NCBI GenBank assembly: GCA_017560095.1
Contig: JAFYOU010000034.1
Coordinates: forward strand, 1-64,000
Direction of reading: 5' to 3'
Length of the DNA stretch: 64,000 nucleotides
Source: Candidatus Gastranaerophilales bacterium
Lineage (GTDB): Bacteria; Cyanobacteriota; Vampirovibrionia; Gastranaerophilales; Gastranaerophilaceae
A model generated the notes under the pieces. That model ran no database searches. It had not been told where the DNA came from and worked only from the letters and a program-made list of their open reading frames with translations. Positions 7,868-17,622 of this stretch are shown in pieces (position 1 is the first letter of the stretch; every line of letters starts with the position of its first letter). The translations under genes and the position numbers were made by a program.

Positions 7868-9196
7868 TTGCAATTCAATTTAAAAGAAATAATTAACGCA
7901 ATTGATTGTGAGATTTTATACAAAAGCGATTTAGCAAATGATGAAATTTTATTTGATATTTCAACTGATACAAGAAAAATAAAGCAAGGAGATGTTTATC
8001 TTCCTTTAAGAGGTGAAAATTTTGATGGGCATAATTTTATAGATAAGGCTATTATTAATGGTGCTAGAGGATATTTTACTCAAGATAAATTTAAAATAAA
8101 TAAAGAAGCTGATTTTATAATTTATGTTCAAAATGCCCTTGTTGCTTATTTGAAACTGGCTAATTATATAAGAAATAAAGTTAATCCAATTGTTGTTGCG
8201 ATAACTGGATCTTGCGGAAAGACAACAACAAAAGAGATGTTGTATCGTGTTTTTTCAACTCAATATAGAACTTATAAAACATTTTTAAATCATAATAATG
8301 AAATTGGTTTATGTGAAACATTTTTTAATATGCCTATAAATACTGAAGTTTTAATTGTTGAAATGGGTATGAGAAATCTGGGTGAAATTGAATTGTTGTC
8401 CAATTATTCAAATCCTGATATCGGAATTATTTCAAATATCGGTTCAGCCCATGTTGAAAGATTGGGTACATTGAAAAATATTGCGATAGCAAAATGTGAA
8501 ATAGTAAAAAATCTTAAAAAAGACGGTTTATTTATAGGTGTTGATGGTGATAGTTTAAGAGAGAACCTAAATTACGAAGGCAAAAAGATTTTTACAACAC
8601 TTGAAGATGCTAAAAATATTCAAATTTCAATTGGTTCAACAACTTTTGAATACAAAGGTGAAGTTTACGAGATTACTCAACCTGGAGAATATAATGTTTC
8701 TAATGCAATTTTGGTTATTGAAGCAGCTTTAAATAAAGGTATTACTGTTCAAAATATTAAAAGAGGGTTGTCAAGCTATAAACCAATTGAAAAACGCTGG
8801 GAAAAAACTCAGATTAAAGGGTTAACATTTGTGAATGATAGTTATAATGCTAATCCTGAGTCAATGAATGCAGTGTTAAAAACATTTTTGGCAATATACC
8901 AATCGCCAATGACTCTTGTTTTGGGGGATATGGGTGAACTAGGTAAAGATGAAATAATGTATCATAAACAAGTTGGCGAGTTTTTGTCTCAATATTCAGG
9001 CATAAAACTTTTAACCGTTGGAACTCTTGCTCGACATATTGCAAGAAATACAACTTTAGAATCTGTAGAATTTGAAAATAATGAACAATGCGCAAAGTAT
9101 ATTGTTGAAAATGTTGAAAAAGGTTCAACAATATTGTTGAAAGCGTCTCGTTCTATGAAATTTGAACAAATAATCGAAATGGTGGAAAAATTATGA
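7868..9196 (+). CDS. murF: UDP-N-acetylmuramoyl-tripeptide--D-alanyl-D-alanine ligase MurF
   Basis: About 442 residues. Mur ligase architecture: N-terminal UDP-binding domain with STDTRKIKQGDVYLPL, central ATPase with GSCGKTTTKE (about 114-123), and C-terminal domain with SYNANPESM. The pattern DTRxxxxGDxxxxLxGxxxDGHxF is typical of MurF. It adds D-Ala-D-Ala to the UDP-MurNAc-tripeptide in the cytoplasm. Start chosen is TTG 7868, because GGAG (7858-7861) is 6 nt upstream; an in-frame TTG at 7856 would overlap that site. It overlaps mraY by 4 nt and opens a wall synthesis operon. Confidence 0.95.
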   Translation: MQFNLKEIINAIDCEILYKSDLANDEILFDISTDTRKIKQGDVYLPLRGENFDGHNFIDKAIINGARGYFTQDKFKINKEADFIIYVQNALVAYLKLANYIRNKVNPIVVAITGSCGKTTTKEMLYRVFSTQYRTYKTFLNHNNEIGLCETFFNMPINTEVLIVEMGMRNLGEIELLSNYSNPDIGIISNIGSAHVERLGTLKNIAIAKCEIVKNLKKDGLFIGVDGDSLRENLNYEGKKIFTTLEDAKNIQISIGSTTFEYKGEVYEITQPGEYNVSNAILVIEAALNKGITVQNIKRGLSSYKPIEKRWEKTQIKGLTFVNDSYNANPESMNAVLKTFLAIYQSPMTLVLGDMGELGKDEIMYHKQVGEFLSQYSGIKLLTVGTLARHIARNTTLESVEFENNEQCAKYIVENVEKGSTILLKASRSMKFEQIIEMVEKL

Positions 9197-10158
9197 TAAT
9201 GATAAGTGTAGCAGGCTTAATTGCTTTAATATTGTGTCTGTTATTTGGTATACCATATATAAATTTTATGAAAAAGAAAGCATACTCTCAGTATTTGAGA
9301 GAAGAAGTTGCTAAGATGCATTCATATAAAGAAAAAACCCCAACAACTGGCGGGGTGTTTATTATTGCATCGATAGTAATTGCTTCAATTATTGCCTTGT
9401 TTATGGCTCAAAAAGCAACAACAAGTGCTGTTATTGTATTAATGACATTGATTTTTTATACTTTTACAGGTTTTGAAGATGATATTAAAAAAATTAAAGC
9501 TCATCAAAACTTGGGCTTGTCAGCAAGGGCTAAATTGATGCTTCAAATTGCCGTTGCAATGCTGCCTGCGTTTTATATTATTTTTTCGAATCAGACAGCT
9601 ATAACTTTTTTAAATTTTAGTTTTGATTTAGGTTGGTTTTATCCTGTATTTGTAGTTTTTATGATGGTTGGCGCATCAAATGCTGTTAATTTAACTGATG
9701 GTTTAGATGGATTGGCTGCAAGTTCATCAGTAATTGCGTTTCTGGCTTGTGCAATTATTTGTTTTTTAAATAACAATATTGATTTAGCAATTATTTCAAT
9801 CGCAGCAAGCGCTTCTTGTTTGGGTTTTCTGTATTTTAATAAGAAGCCAGCTAAAATTTTTATGGGAGATACTGGTTCATTAGCATTAGGTGGATTGTTG
9901 GCGACAATTGCTATTATGGGAAAATTTGAATTATGGCTAATTCCGATTGCAATTGTTTTTATTTGTGAAACTTTGTCTGTAATGATACAAGTAACAAGTT
10001 TTAAATTAACTGGGAAACGCGTGTTTAAAATGAGCCCAATTCATCATCATTTTGAGCTTTCAAATTGGTCTGAAAATAAAATCGTTTTAGTATTTTCGTG
10101 TTTAACTTTGATTAGCTGTACTATAACAACAATAATTTACTATTTATTTAAGGCATAA
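9193..10158 (+). CDS. mraY: Phospho-N-acetylmuramoyl-pentapeptide-transferase MraY
   Basis: 321-residue polytopic membrane enzyme with about ten helices. Diagnostic motifs: KTPTTGG (about 48-54), NLTDGLDGLA with the catalytic Asp residues (about 175-184), FMGDTGSLALGG (about 228-239) and the PIHHHFE loop (about 283-289). It attaches phospho-MurNAc-pentapeptide to undecaprenyl phosphate, making lipid I at the inner face of the membrane. It overlaps murF by ATGA and ends 2 nt before murD. Length and motifs are entirely normal. Confidence 0.97.
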   Translation: MIMISVAGLIALILCLLFGIPYINFMKKKAYSQYLREEVAKMHSYKEKTPTTGGVFIIASIVIASIIALFMAQKATTSAVIVLMTLIFYTFTGFEDDIKKIKAHQNLGLSARAKLMLQIAVAMLPAFYIIFSNQTAITFLNFSFDLGWFYPVFVVFMMVGASNAVNLTDGLDGLAASSSVIAFLACAIICFLNNNIDLAIISIAASASCLGFLYFNKKPAKIFMGDTGSLALGGLLATIAIMGKFELWLIPIAIVFICETLSVMIQVTSFKLTGKRVFKMSPIHHHFELSNWSENKIVLVFSCLTLISCTITTIIYYLFKA

Positions 10159-10160
10159 AA

Positions 10161-11501
10161 ATGGATAATCTAAAAAATAAAAAAGTTTTAATTCTTGGTT
10201 TTTCAACAACTGGTATTGCTGCTGCAAAATATTTTGCAAAAAGAGGGGCGAATGTTTTTTTGAGCGAATATACAGGGTTGAAAGAAAAAGATATTTCAAT
10301 GGCTGAAGAATTGAAAGCTTTGGGAGTTGAATTAGAATTTGAAGGGCATAGTGATAAATTTATAAGTGGTTGTGAATTTTGTATTTTAAGTCCATCAATC
10401 CCAACAGATGCTCCTGTCTTAGCAAAACTTGATAAAGAAAACATTCCTTATTTTTCAGATATTGAGTATGTTTCAAGATTGGAAAATGAAAAAATAGTAT
10501 TAATTACTGGTACAAACGGAAAAACTACTACAACTGCATTAACAAGCCATGTTTTATCTAAAAAATATCAAGCACCGTATTGCGGAAACATTGGAATAAG
10601 CCCAATTGAATACAAGGCTAGTGATATTGATTATTATGTTGTTGAGGCAAGTTCTTATCAATTAAATTATACGTTAGAGTGTGCTCCAAAAATTGGTATA
10701 TTTACCAATTTAACTCCAGACCATATTTTATGGCATAAAACAATTGAAAATTATTTTGAAGCAAAGGCAAAGCCTTTCAGAGCAATGAACGAAAATTCGT
10801 TTGCTATTTTAAATTATGATGATCAAATGACAAAAAAATTGGGCGAAGAAATTCAGGCTCAGGTTTATTATTTTTCTTTGTCAAAACAAGATATTCCAAA
10901 TTGCATTTATTTGGAAAATGATGAAATTATTTTTTATGATGAAAAAATAATTAATGTTAATGAACTTCAAATTGTTGGTCCGCATAATATTCAAAATGCA
11001 ATGTGTGCAATATTGGCTGCAAAAATAATGGGATTAACAAATGAAACAATAAAAGAAGCCCTAAAATCTTTTAAAGCAATTGAGCATCGACTTGAATTTA
11101 TAAGGACTATTGATAAGACGGATTATTATAATGACTCAAAAGCCACAAATCCTGAGGCTAGCATCGTTGCAATTAATTCGTTTAATGACAAGAAAGTTGT
11201 TTTAATTGCGGGTGGAAGAGATAAGAAAACAAGTTTAAAGGATTTTATAAAAGTTGTTAAAGAAAAAATTTCAAAAGTGATTTTGATTGGTGAAGCGACT
11301 GAGCGTTTTCGTAGCGAATTGGCAAAAAATGACTATATAAATATAGTTAATTCTAAAACTCTAGAAGAAGCAATTGATATAGCGTCATTAGATAAGCCTG
11401 ATGTAGTATTGTTATCTCCGGCATGTGCTAGCTTTGATATGTTTGAAAGCTATGAAAAAAGAGGAGAGGTTTTTAGAAATTATGTACTATCAAAAAAATA
11501 G
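10161..11501 (+). CDS. murD: UDP-N-acetylmuramoylalanine--D-glutamate ligase MurD
   Basis: 446 residues. Rossmann-like N-terminal domain with GFSTTGIAAAKYFA (about 13-26), ATP-binding GTNGKTTTT (117-125), the NLTPDHILWH segment with the family His, and C-terminal NDSKATNPEA. It adds D-glutamate to UDP-MurNAc-L-Ala in the cytoplasm. It starts 2 nt after mraY, and the 3' end overlaps the chosen ftsW start by 20 nt. This is the ancestral order mraY-murD-ftsW-murG. Confidence 0.96.
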   Translation: MDNLKNKKVLILGFSTTGIAAAKYFAKRGANVFLSEYTGLKEKDISMAEELKALGVELEFEGHSDKFISGCEFCILSPSIPTDAPVLAKLDKENIPYFSDIEYVSRLENEKIVLITGTNGKTTTTALTSHVLSKKYQAPYCGNIGISPIEYKASDIDYYVVEASSYQLNYTLECAPKIGIFTNLTPDHILWHKTIENYFEAKAKPFRAMNENSFAILNYDDQMTKKLGEEIQAQVYYFSLSKQDIPNCIYLENDEIIFYDEKIINVNELQIVGPHNIQNAMCAILAAKIMGLTNETIKEALKSFKAIEHRLEFIRTIDKTDYYNDSKATNPEASIVAINSFNDKKVVLIAGGRDKKTSLKDFIKVVKEKISKVILIGEATERFRSELAKNDYINIVNSKTLEEAIDIASLDKPDVVLLSPACASFDMFESYEKRGEVFRNYVLSKK

Positions 11502-12627
11502 GCAACATGCATATACAAATACAACTTATACTCAAACGCCAGCAGATAATATATTGGTTGTTGTGACAATTTTTATACTTGTTTTTGGAATTATGGCAGT
11601 CTTTTCTGCTTCTGCTCCAAAAGCAATTAGCTATGGAGAAAATCCATTAAGTTTTACAATTAAACAACTTGTTTGGTTGATTGGCGGTGCAACGGGAGCT
11701 TTTTTCTTTTCGAAATTTGATTATAGAAAACTAAGACCTTTTGCGGGTATTGTTGCTTTATTTGTTTTAACTTGTCTTGCTTTGGTAAAATTTTCGCCAT
11801 TGGGTGTAACTGTTAATGAAGCAAAAAGATGGCTTGTAATTGGGCCATTGCAATTTCAACCTTCAGAGTTTGCTAAACCTGCATTGGTTCTATATTTCGC
11901 AACTTTGTTTTCAAGAAATTGCAAGATTTTTGATTCGCAAAAATATCCTTTTTATTTTATTTTTGCTGCAATGCTTTTGCTTATATATATGCAACCAAAT
12001 TTATCTATGATTGTACTTTTATTAACAACATCTCTTGTAATGTATTATATTGCGGGTGGTTCAACCAAAATTATTGCAAGCGCTTTTGTTATCGGTGTTA
12101 TAACTGTTGCATCAACAATTAGGGGTTATCAACTTCAGCGTATAAAAGTTTGGTGGAATCCATTTACTGATGCTCTTGGTGCTGGTTATAATATAATTCA
12201 GTCGATGGTAGCTTTTTCGTCAGGTGGATTTTTTGGAGTAGGATTTGGAAATTCCAAACAAAAGTTATCTTGGCTTCCTGAGGGGCATACTGATTTTATA
12301 TTTGCTGTTATTGGGGAAGAGTTTGGTTTTTTGGGGTGTTTTTTCTTGGTTTGCCTGTTTTGCGTTTTTTTACATCGTGGATTTATTATTGCAAAAAAAT
12401 GCCCTGATATGTTTGGTAAAATTTTAGCTGTTGGAATTACGTTTTCGATTTGTTTCCAGGCATTTACAAATATGTCTGTGGCAAGTTCTTTTGTTCCTGC
12501 AACTGGAATTCCGCTACCTTTAATTAGCTATGGTGGCTCAAGTTTATTTGTGACATTATGCATGATAGGCGTTTTGATAAATATTTCAAAGAAAAAAGTT
12601 CAAAGGATTGTTCATTATGTTCAATAA
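11482..12627 (+). CDS. ftsW: Lipid II polymerase FtsW (SEDS family)
   Basis: About 381 residues from ATG 11482. A longer frame begins at 11425 but would overlap murD by 77 nt and add a non-hydrophobic tail not expected in the family, so it was not used. About ten membrane helices. SEDS motifs: AKRWLVIGPLQFQPSEFAK (about 115-133), the loop with LPEGHTDFIFAVIGEEFG, and PLPLISYGGSSL near the C-terminus. FtsW polymerises glycan strands at the septum with a class b PBP. RodA is a close paralogue; position between murD and murG favours FtsW. It overlaps murG by 11 nt. Confidence 0.93.
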   Translation: MYYQKNRQHAYTNTTYTQTPADNILVVVTIFILVFGIMAVFSASAPKAISYGENPLSFTIKQLVWLIGGATGAFFFSKFDYRKLRPFAGIVALFVLTCLALVKFSPLGVTVNEAKRWLVIGPLQFQPSEFAKPALVLYFATLFSRNCKIFDSQKYPFYFIFAAMLLLIYMQPNLSMIVLLLTTSLVMYYIAGGSTKIIASAFVIGVITVASTIRGYQLQRIKVWWNPFTDALGAGYNIIQSMVAFSSGGFFGVGFGNSKQKLSWLPEGHTDFIFAVIGEEFGFLGCFFLVCLFCVFLHRGFIIAKKCPDMFGKILAVGITFSICFQAFTNMSVASSFVPATGIPLPLISYGGSSLFVTLCMIGVLINISKKKVQRIVHYVQ

Positions 12628-13741
12628 AGATAAAGAAAAAATTTATTTTATAACCGGAGGAGGAACTGGTGGGCATATATATCCAGCAGTTAGCGTTATT
12701 GATGAATTAATTTTGAATGAAGTAAAAAACGAGAATATTTTTTATTTGGGAAATCCTAAAAATTTAGAATATGAAATTGCAAATAAAAATGGATATAATT
12801 TTTTGCCTCATTATGCAAAGGGAATGCCTAGAAAGTTAAATGTAGATTTTCTTTTTTGGATCTTTGGTTTATTAGTTTCAACTTTTAAAGTAATGGGATA
12901 TTTTCTAAAATATAAGCCAAGTATTGTTTTTGCGACTGGAGGTTATGTTTGTGCTCCTTCTTTAATTTGTGCAATTTTATTTAGAGTTCCTTATGTTTTG
13001 CATGATTGTGATATTCAGCCGGGTATTGTAACGCGCGCTTTTGCGCCATATGCAAAAAAAGTTTCATTGGCTTTTGATGGAGCAAAGAAATACATAAAAT
13101 CTAAAAACACTGAAGTTAATGGAAATCCGATTCGTTCTGAATTTAAGAATATTTCAAAGCTTCAAGCAAGAAAAGAAATTAGTTTAAAAGATGAATTTGT
13201 AATTTTAATTATGGGTGGGTCGCTTGGCGCTAGAACAATTAATAATTCTTCTTTTAAAATTTTGAAAGAATTTGCCAATAAACAAGGTATAACAATATTG
13301 TGGCAAACTGGTAAAAAGAATTTTGACGAAGTTACAAAGCAAGTTTTGGAAGAATTTCAAGAATTGCCAGATAATTTAATTTTGCAACCATATTTTGATA
13401 AAATGTATTTAGCGCTGTTATCGGCAGATATTGTTATCTCAAGAGCAGGTTCTTTGAGTTTATCCGAGATTTGCGCTTGTTCTTTACCTTCGATTTTAAT
13501 TCCATATCCTTATGCTGCTGCTGATCATCAAAAAAAGAATGCCTTGAATTTAGTAGAAAATGGTGTTTCGCTTATGCTTGAAGATAAGGATTGTAATAAT
13601 GAAACATTATTTAATCTTGTTAGTGATTTGATAACCAATAAAGGAAAATTATCCGATCTTTCATATAATGCTTCGAAATTAGCCAAGATGGATTCTGCTA
13701 AAAAAATTGTTGAACAAATAAATGCTTTAATAGGTGTTTAA
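12617..13741 (+). CDS. murG: Undecaprenyldiphospho-muramoylpentapeptide GlcNAc transferase MurG
   Basis: About 374 residues. N-terminal GGGTGGHIYPA glycine loop, HDCDIQPGIVTR in the position of the HEQN acceptor loop, IMGGSLGARTIN, and the donor-binding SRAGSLSLSEI near residue 280. It makes lipid II from lipid I at the membrane inner face. Start chosen is ATG 12617, 9 nt after AAAGGA (12602-12607); an in-frame TTG at 12608 directly abuts the ribosome site and is unlikely. In the canonical cluster murC follows; here folC starts at the very next base after the stop. Confidence 0.95.
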   Translation: MFNKDKEKIYFITGGGTGGHIYPAVSVIDELILNEVKNENIFYLGNPKNLEYEIANKNGYNFLPHYAKGMPRKLNVDFLFWIFGLLVSTFKVMGYFLKYKPSIVFATGGYVCAPSLICAILFRVPYVLHDCDIQPGIVTRAFAPYAKKVSLAFDGAKKYIKSKNTEVNGNPIRSEFKNISKLQARKEISLKDEFVILIMGGSLGARTINNSSFKILKEFANKQGITILWQTGKKNFDEVTKQVLEEFQELPDNLILQPYFDKMYLALLSADIVISRAGSLSLSEICACSLPSILIPYPYAAADHQKKNALNLVENGVSLMLEDKDCNNETLFNLVSDLITNKGKLSDLSYNASKLAKMDSAKKIVEQINALIGV

Positions 13742-14938
13742 ATGAAAAGTGCAAGTGAAATTTTAACTAGTCATAACAAGTTTCATATTAATCTTGGATT
13801 AGATAGAATTTCTGCTGTTATGAAATTATTAGGTAATCCTCAAAATGAGTATAAAGTAATTCATATTGCAGGAACAAATGGTAAAGGTTCTACGAGCAAA
13901 ATTATTAATGAAATTTTGTTTGAATCAGGTTTTAAGGTTGGTTTATTTACTAGTCCGCATTTATTTTCTTATACTGAAAGATTGAAAGTTAATAACGAAG
14001 AAATTAGTCAATATGTTTTTGATAAATTAGTAAACGAAATTGATTTGTTGGCTAAAAAGAATAATATTGAGTTGTCTGAGTTTGAACTTATAACAGCGGT
14101 TGCTTTTTATTATTTCTATATCAAAAAAGTTGATTATTTGATTTTGGAAGTTGGTTTGGGTGGATTATATGATGCAACAAATGTTGTAGAAAATTCAACT
14201 TCCGTTATAACTACTATTGACTACGATCATACTGAGCGTTTAGGTAAAACAATAGAAGAAATTGCGCTTCAAAAAGCAGGAATAATTAAACAAAATTCAA
14301 ATTTGGCGATTTTGAAAGATAACTTAGGTTTTAAACTAATTGAGAAAATTGCTCAAGAAAAGAATGCTAAAATTATAGAGTTGCCAGAAGTTAAAGTTGT
14401 TTTTGAAGATAAAAATTATGCGATAATTGAAAATGAAAAGTTTGAATTTAATTTATTAGGGGCTCATCAAGCTCAAAATTTAGCTTTGGCTCTTGGTGTG
14501 GTTAATTCTCTTGGGTTAAATATTGAAAAAGATAGCATTAAAAATGCTTTAAAAAATGTTATTTGGCCTTTTAGACTAGAATATTATGAAAATAAAAATA
14601 TTTTAATTGATGCTGCTCATAATCCTTCAGGAGCAATAACATTAAGAACTTTTTTGGATGAAAATTTTAAAGATAGAAAGAAGAATTTTATTTTTGGATG
14701 CTTAAAAAATAAAGACTATGAAAAAATGCTTGATATTTTAATTAAGGACAATGATTCATTATATTTTTGTGAATTTGATTATCCTAATGCACTTAAATAT
14801 GCTGATATTTCTAAAAGGTTTGAAGCCGTAAAAATTAACAATATAAACGAAATTGAAAATATAGAAGGCTTAAAAATATTTTGTGGCTCTATTTATATGT
14901 TGGGAAAAGTTTTAAAAACTTATCAGTATGACAAATAA
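13742..14938 (+). CDS. folC: Folylpolyglutamate synthase / dihydrofolate synthase FolC
   Basis: 398 residues, Mur-ligase fold. Opening segment FHINLGLDRISAVMKLLGNP, ATP loop HIAGTNGKGSTS (about 41-52), TSPHLFSYTERLKVN (about 65-79), EVGLGGLYDATNVV and the C-terminal IDAAHNP. It ligates glutamate to folates and probably to dihydropteroate, in the cytoplasm. It starts immediately after the murG stop with no gap. The C-terminal part is slightly short (usual length 420-430). Whether it has both activities cannot be told from sequence. Confidence 0.94.
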   Translation: MKSASEILTSHNKFHINLGLDRISAVMKLLGNPQNEYKVIHIAGTNGKGSTSKIINEILFESGFKVGLFTSPHLFSYTERLKVNNEEISQYVFDKLVNEIDLLAKKNNIELSEFELITAVAFYYFYIKKVDYLILEVGLGGLYDATNVVENSTSVITTIDYDHTERLGKTIEEIALQKAGIIKQNSNLAILKDNLGFKLIEKIAQEKNAKIIELPEVKVVFEDKNYAIIENEKFEFNLLGAHQAQNLALALGVVNSLGLNIEKDSIKNALKNVIWPFRLEYYENKNILIDAAHNPSGAITLRTFLDENFKDRKKNFIFGCLKNKDYEKMLDILIKDNDSLYFCEFDYPNALKYADISKRFEAVKINNINEIENIEGLKIFCGSIYMLGKVLKTYQYDK

Positions 14939-14954
14939 AAATATTCATATGCGT

Positions 14955-14968
14955 TATAGTGCATGTTA
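14955..14968 (+). promoter_or_regulatory. -10 element 7 nt before an orphan gene start
   Basis: TATAGT (14955-14960) followed by 7 nt and ATG 14968, with no Shine-Dalgarno sequence. No convincing -35 at 16-18 nt. Fits the leaderless pattern seen at other starts in the window. Confidence 0.35.
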
Positions 14969-16032
14969 TGAAAATTACAAGTATTAAAACGCCTATAGTG
15001 GCCAAACAAAAAATAAGCAACTTGAAATCAGTTAAACAAAATCTTCAAACAGACGCTATTAGTATTTCTTTTGGTGCTAAACGTGTAAAACATAGTGATG
15101 AATTTTTAAAAATTACAAAAAATGATAAAGACTTAAGAGGTTTTATCACGAAAACTTGTATGTTGAGTGACGATGAAGAATTCTTGCCCGATAGGGAAAA
15201 ATTTTACTGTAAGGCTTATGGTGATTTTAAAACAGAGGATACGGATGTAAGAATCGTTTTGATAGCTTGTGCAGCAGCAATTAATGGGGCAAAAAATGCA
15301 AAATTAAAATATTGTTTTAATTCTGCAAAAAAATTGCTTAATGCTGGTTTTAGCAAAGAAGATATTGTTTGTATTTTTAATTCTGATTTGTTTAAAGTGG
15401 GTTATGTCGATGCTTTGCTTTATTTGAAAGGAATCCAAGGGGATGACTTTGATTTGTCAGAAGCAGATGTTTTTATTGCAAATTTTTGCAAAGATGATAA
15501 TGATATTATAGCACCAGAAAGGGTTACGGGCCTCACGCTCTTATTTGAGATATTATCGATTGATAATAAATATCAGGCAGATGTACTTTATGATTTATGT
15601 TGTAATGATGGAGAATTTAGCTTGCAAAGAGCGCAATCGCTATTCTCGTTGATGGTTGCTTTAATTGAAGCTTGCAAACAAGTTGGTGATGATCCCTCTT
15701 TGTATTTTAATGCCAATAGTGAAAAAGCAAAAGGGGATATTATCTCTATGTTTTCAAGCCTTTTTTTATCTAGTACATTGGAAAATGGTGAAATTGATAT
15801 TGATAAGACAGTTGATATATTAGAACAAATGGCGGTTTACGCTCATGAAAATAGAGAAGAATTAAATGCAAGTTTAAAAATCCCATTTTTCGATGTTCAA
15901 AGTGGTGGTGTAATCGAGATGACAGTAGATGAAATAAAGAAAGTTAATCCGGCACTTGCTGAAGTGTATGATAATTTGTTTTTTAGAACAGTAGTTTTAT
16001 TTAATAACGAAGCTAGTACAATTCCTCAATAA
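14968..16032 (+). CDS. Orphan protein with N-terminal SFGA motif
   Basis: About 354 residues from ATG 14968; a GTG at 14959 is in frame but has no supporting signal. Function not recognised. The first 30 residues are basic and polar (many Lys, Gln, Asn, Ser), ending in ISISFGAK (31-38). After that comes a mostly helical, acidic domain with no transmembrane segment and no catalytic motif visible. There is no cleavable signal peptide. The [VIL]SFxA motif near the N-terminus recurs in otherwise unrelated proteins in this window (starts at 26931, 27484 and, less exactly, 21579). It lies between folC and a convergent glycosyltransferase-like gene. Confidence 0.75.
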   Translation: MKITSIKTPIVAKQKISNLKSVKQNLQTDAISISFGAKRVKHSDEFLKITKNDKDLRGFITKTCMLSDDEEFLPDREKFYCKAYGDFKTEDTDVRIVLIACAAAINGAKNAKLKYCFNSAKKLLNAGFSKEDIVCIFNSDLFKVGYVDALLYLKGIQGDDFDLSEADVFIANFCKDDNDIIAPERVTGLTLLFEILSIDNKYQADVLYDLCCNDGEFSLQRAQSLFSLMVALIEACKQVGDDPSLYFNANSEKAKGDIISMFSSLFLSSTLENGEIDIDKTVDILEQMAVYAHENREELNASLKIPFFDVQSGGVIEMTVDEIKKVNPALAEVYDNLFFRTVVLFNNEASTIPQ

Positions 16033-16041
16033 TAAAATTAT

Positions 16042-17565
16042 TTAGTTATCTTCATTTAATGCATGAAAATATTGGCAACCGTTCCAAATCAATATTTCGT
16101 TTTGAGAAATTTTGCATTTTCCATTTAAACAATCTAGTGTTCCATCTGGACAAGTTGAAAAATGTGTGCAATTTTGACATATTTTAAGGGTCATTCCTTT
16201 GGATTTTAACTTATATGTCATATCTGTTAATGCATCAAACATTCTTAAATATGAATCGGTAACGATAAAACGATTTCCTTCTCTGAAAACTACTTTTCGC
16301 ATACCATCTTCGGAAACTAAATCTAATTTACAGATAAAGTCTTTTTTTCCATTATCTACGACGGCGTTAATTGTAGCGGAGTTGATATTTTCTTCTTCGT
16401 ATTCACTATTTAAAATTGAACGCATTGTAAGAGAATTAATTAAAATTTTAAGTTTTTGCCAAGTTAAACATAAAGGATATAAAGCAAGCCAAAACATATC
16501 TTGGAACTGTATTTTTGAAACTTTAATTGAAACAAGCAAGTTGAAAAACAAAAATACACCAAGTCCTACAACCGCTTTTTGCGCTACGTGATTTGGAATG
16601 TATATTGACAAGAATAATAAAAGTATATAACTAAATAAAACAATTAAAGAATTTGGTTTTAATAAAAATAATATAAATTCTTTAAAGGCTATATTTTTAA
16701 ATGCTAATAGCGGAAAATAATGTGAAAATAGTGTGAATTTATTTTTCCAGTTTGGTCCGGAAAAATCAAAATTTTTAACATCAACTGCTGTGATTATGTA
16801 TGGAGAGTATATTGATTTAACATCATTTGAGGCTAAATCAAGTGAAAATTCAAGTTCTGAGTCTCTATCTTCAATTGCAACATAACCCATACGTTCTAAT
16901 ATATCTGAAGTTATAACAAAATTTTCACCATCTACAAAAAATGGAAGTTTGAATAATGAACGAACAATGCTGTTTGTGCGGTTAATGTATTTTAAATACG
17001 CAGAAATTATTGAGGTTTTAATTCTTTTTGGTAATTGAGAATTTTCATTTGTGCATATTTTTGAACCAACTAAAACGCAAGAATCCTCTAAAGATTTATT
17101 GATGTTTTCTAAATATTTTTCCCCAACCATCCTGTTGGCGCCTAGGAATACATATGCATCAAATTTAGATTCTTCTATCATTTTTTGAACAAGCAAATTA
17201 ACGGCTTTGTCTTTTGAAAAATAATCAGGATTTTGAATATTATGTATTTGAGCACCATATGCAAAATCTCTTGAAATATTAGTGTCATTTTCGTCTTTTT
17301 GATAAACTACGTGAACTTCGTAATTTTCTTTTGAATATGATTGCATATTCAAAACGCTTAATAGTTTGTCGAGATTTTTGTTTTTTATGGTTGCCCATAT
17401 AATTACGCACAATTTGCGTTTTTCAATGACAATATTTCTTGTTTTTTCTTGCATCTCGAAATATTTTTCTATATCTCCAGCTTTAATAAAGAAAAATAAT
17501 TGATAAATGCAATAAGTAAAGAGATATATGATTAATAATATAAACAATATGTCAAATACTATCAT
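16042..17565 (-). CDS. GT2-like membrane glycosyltransferase with Cys-rich C-terminus
   Basis: 507 residues. An N-terminal membrane helix (about 3-27) is followed by a glycosyltransferase-2-like domain (about 50-260) and three or four membrane segments (about 285-375), the layout of cellulose-synthase-like enzymes. The catalytic landmarks are weak: LGANRM stands where a DxD would be expected, and EDRDSELEFSLDL may supply the later ED. The last 60 residues hold six Cys (CQNC, STC, LDC, GKC, NGC), possibly a metal or Fe-S site. This tail is not usual in the family. Activity is therefore uncertain. The ATG follows TAAAAT by 6 nt with no ribosome site. Confidence 0.7.
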   Translation of the reverse strand: MIVFDILFILLIIYLFTYCIYQLFFFIKAGDIEKYFEMQEKTRNIVIEKRKLCVIIWATIKNKNLDKLLSVLNMQSYSKENYEVHVVYQKDENDTNISRDFAYGAQIHNIQNPDYFSKDKAVNLLVQKMIEESKFDAYVFLGANRMVGEKYLENINKSLEDSCVLVGSKICTNENSQLPKRIKTSIISAYLKYINRTNSIVRSLFKLPFFVDGENFVITSDILERMGYVAIEDRDSELEFSLDLASNDVKSIYSPYIITAVDVKNFDFSGPNWKNKFTLFSHYFPLLAFKNIAFKEFILFLLKPNSLIVLFSYILLLFLSIYIPNHVAQKAVVGLGVFLFFNLLVSIKVSKIQFQDMFWLALYPLCLTWQKLKILINSLTMRSILNSEYEEENINSATINAVVDNGKKDFICKLDLVSEDGMRKVVFREGNRFIVTDSYLRMFDALTDMTYKLKSKGMTLKICQNCTHFSTCPDGTLDCLNGKCKISQNEILIWNGCQYFHALNEDN

Positions 17566-17577
17566 AAAGGTATTTTA
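17566..17577 (-). promoter_or_regulatory. -10 element 6 nt before the GT2-like gene
   Basis: Minus-strand TAAAAT (17577-17572), then 6 nt, then ATG at 17565. No clear -35. The divergent mlaE-like gene has its own -10 50 bp away. Confidence 0.4.
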
Positions 17578-17622
17578 CTACAAATACAGAAAGAAAATCT
17601 AGCTTTTTTTATTTTATCTAGA

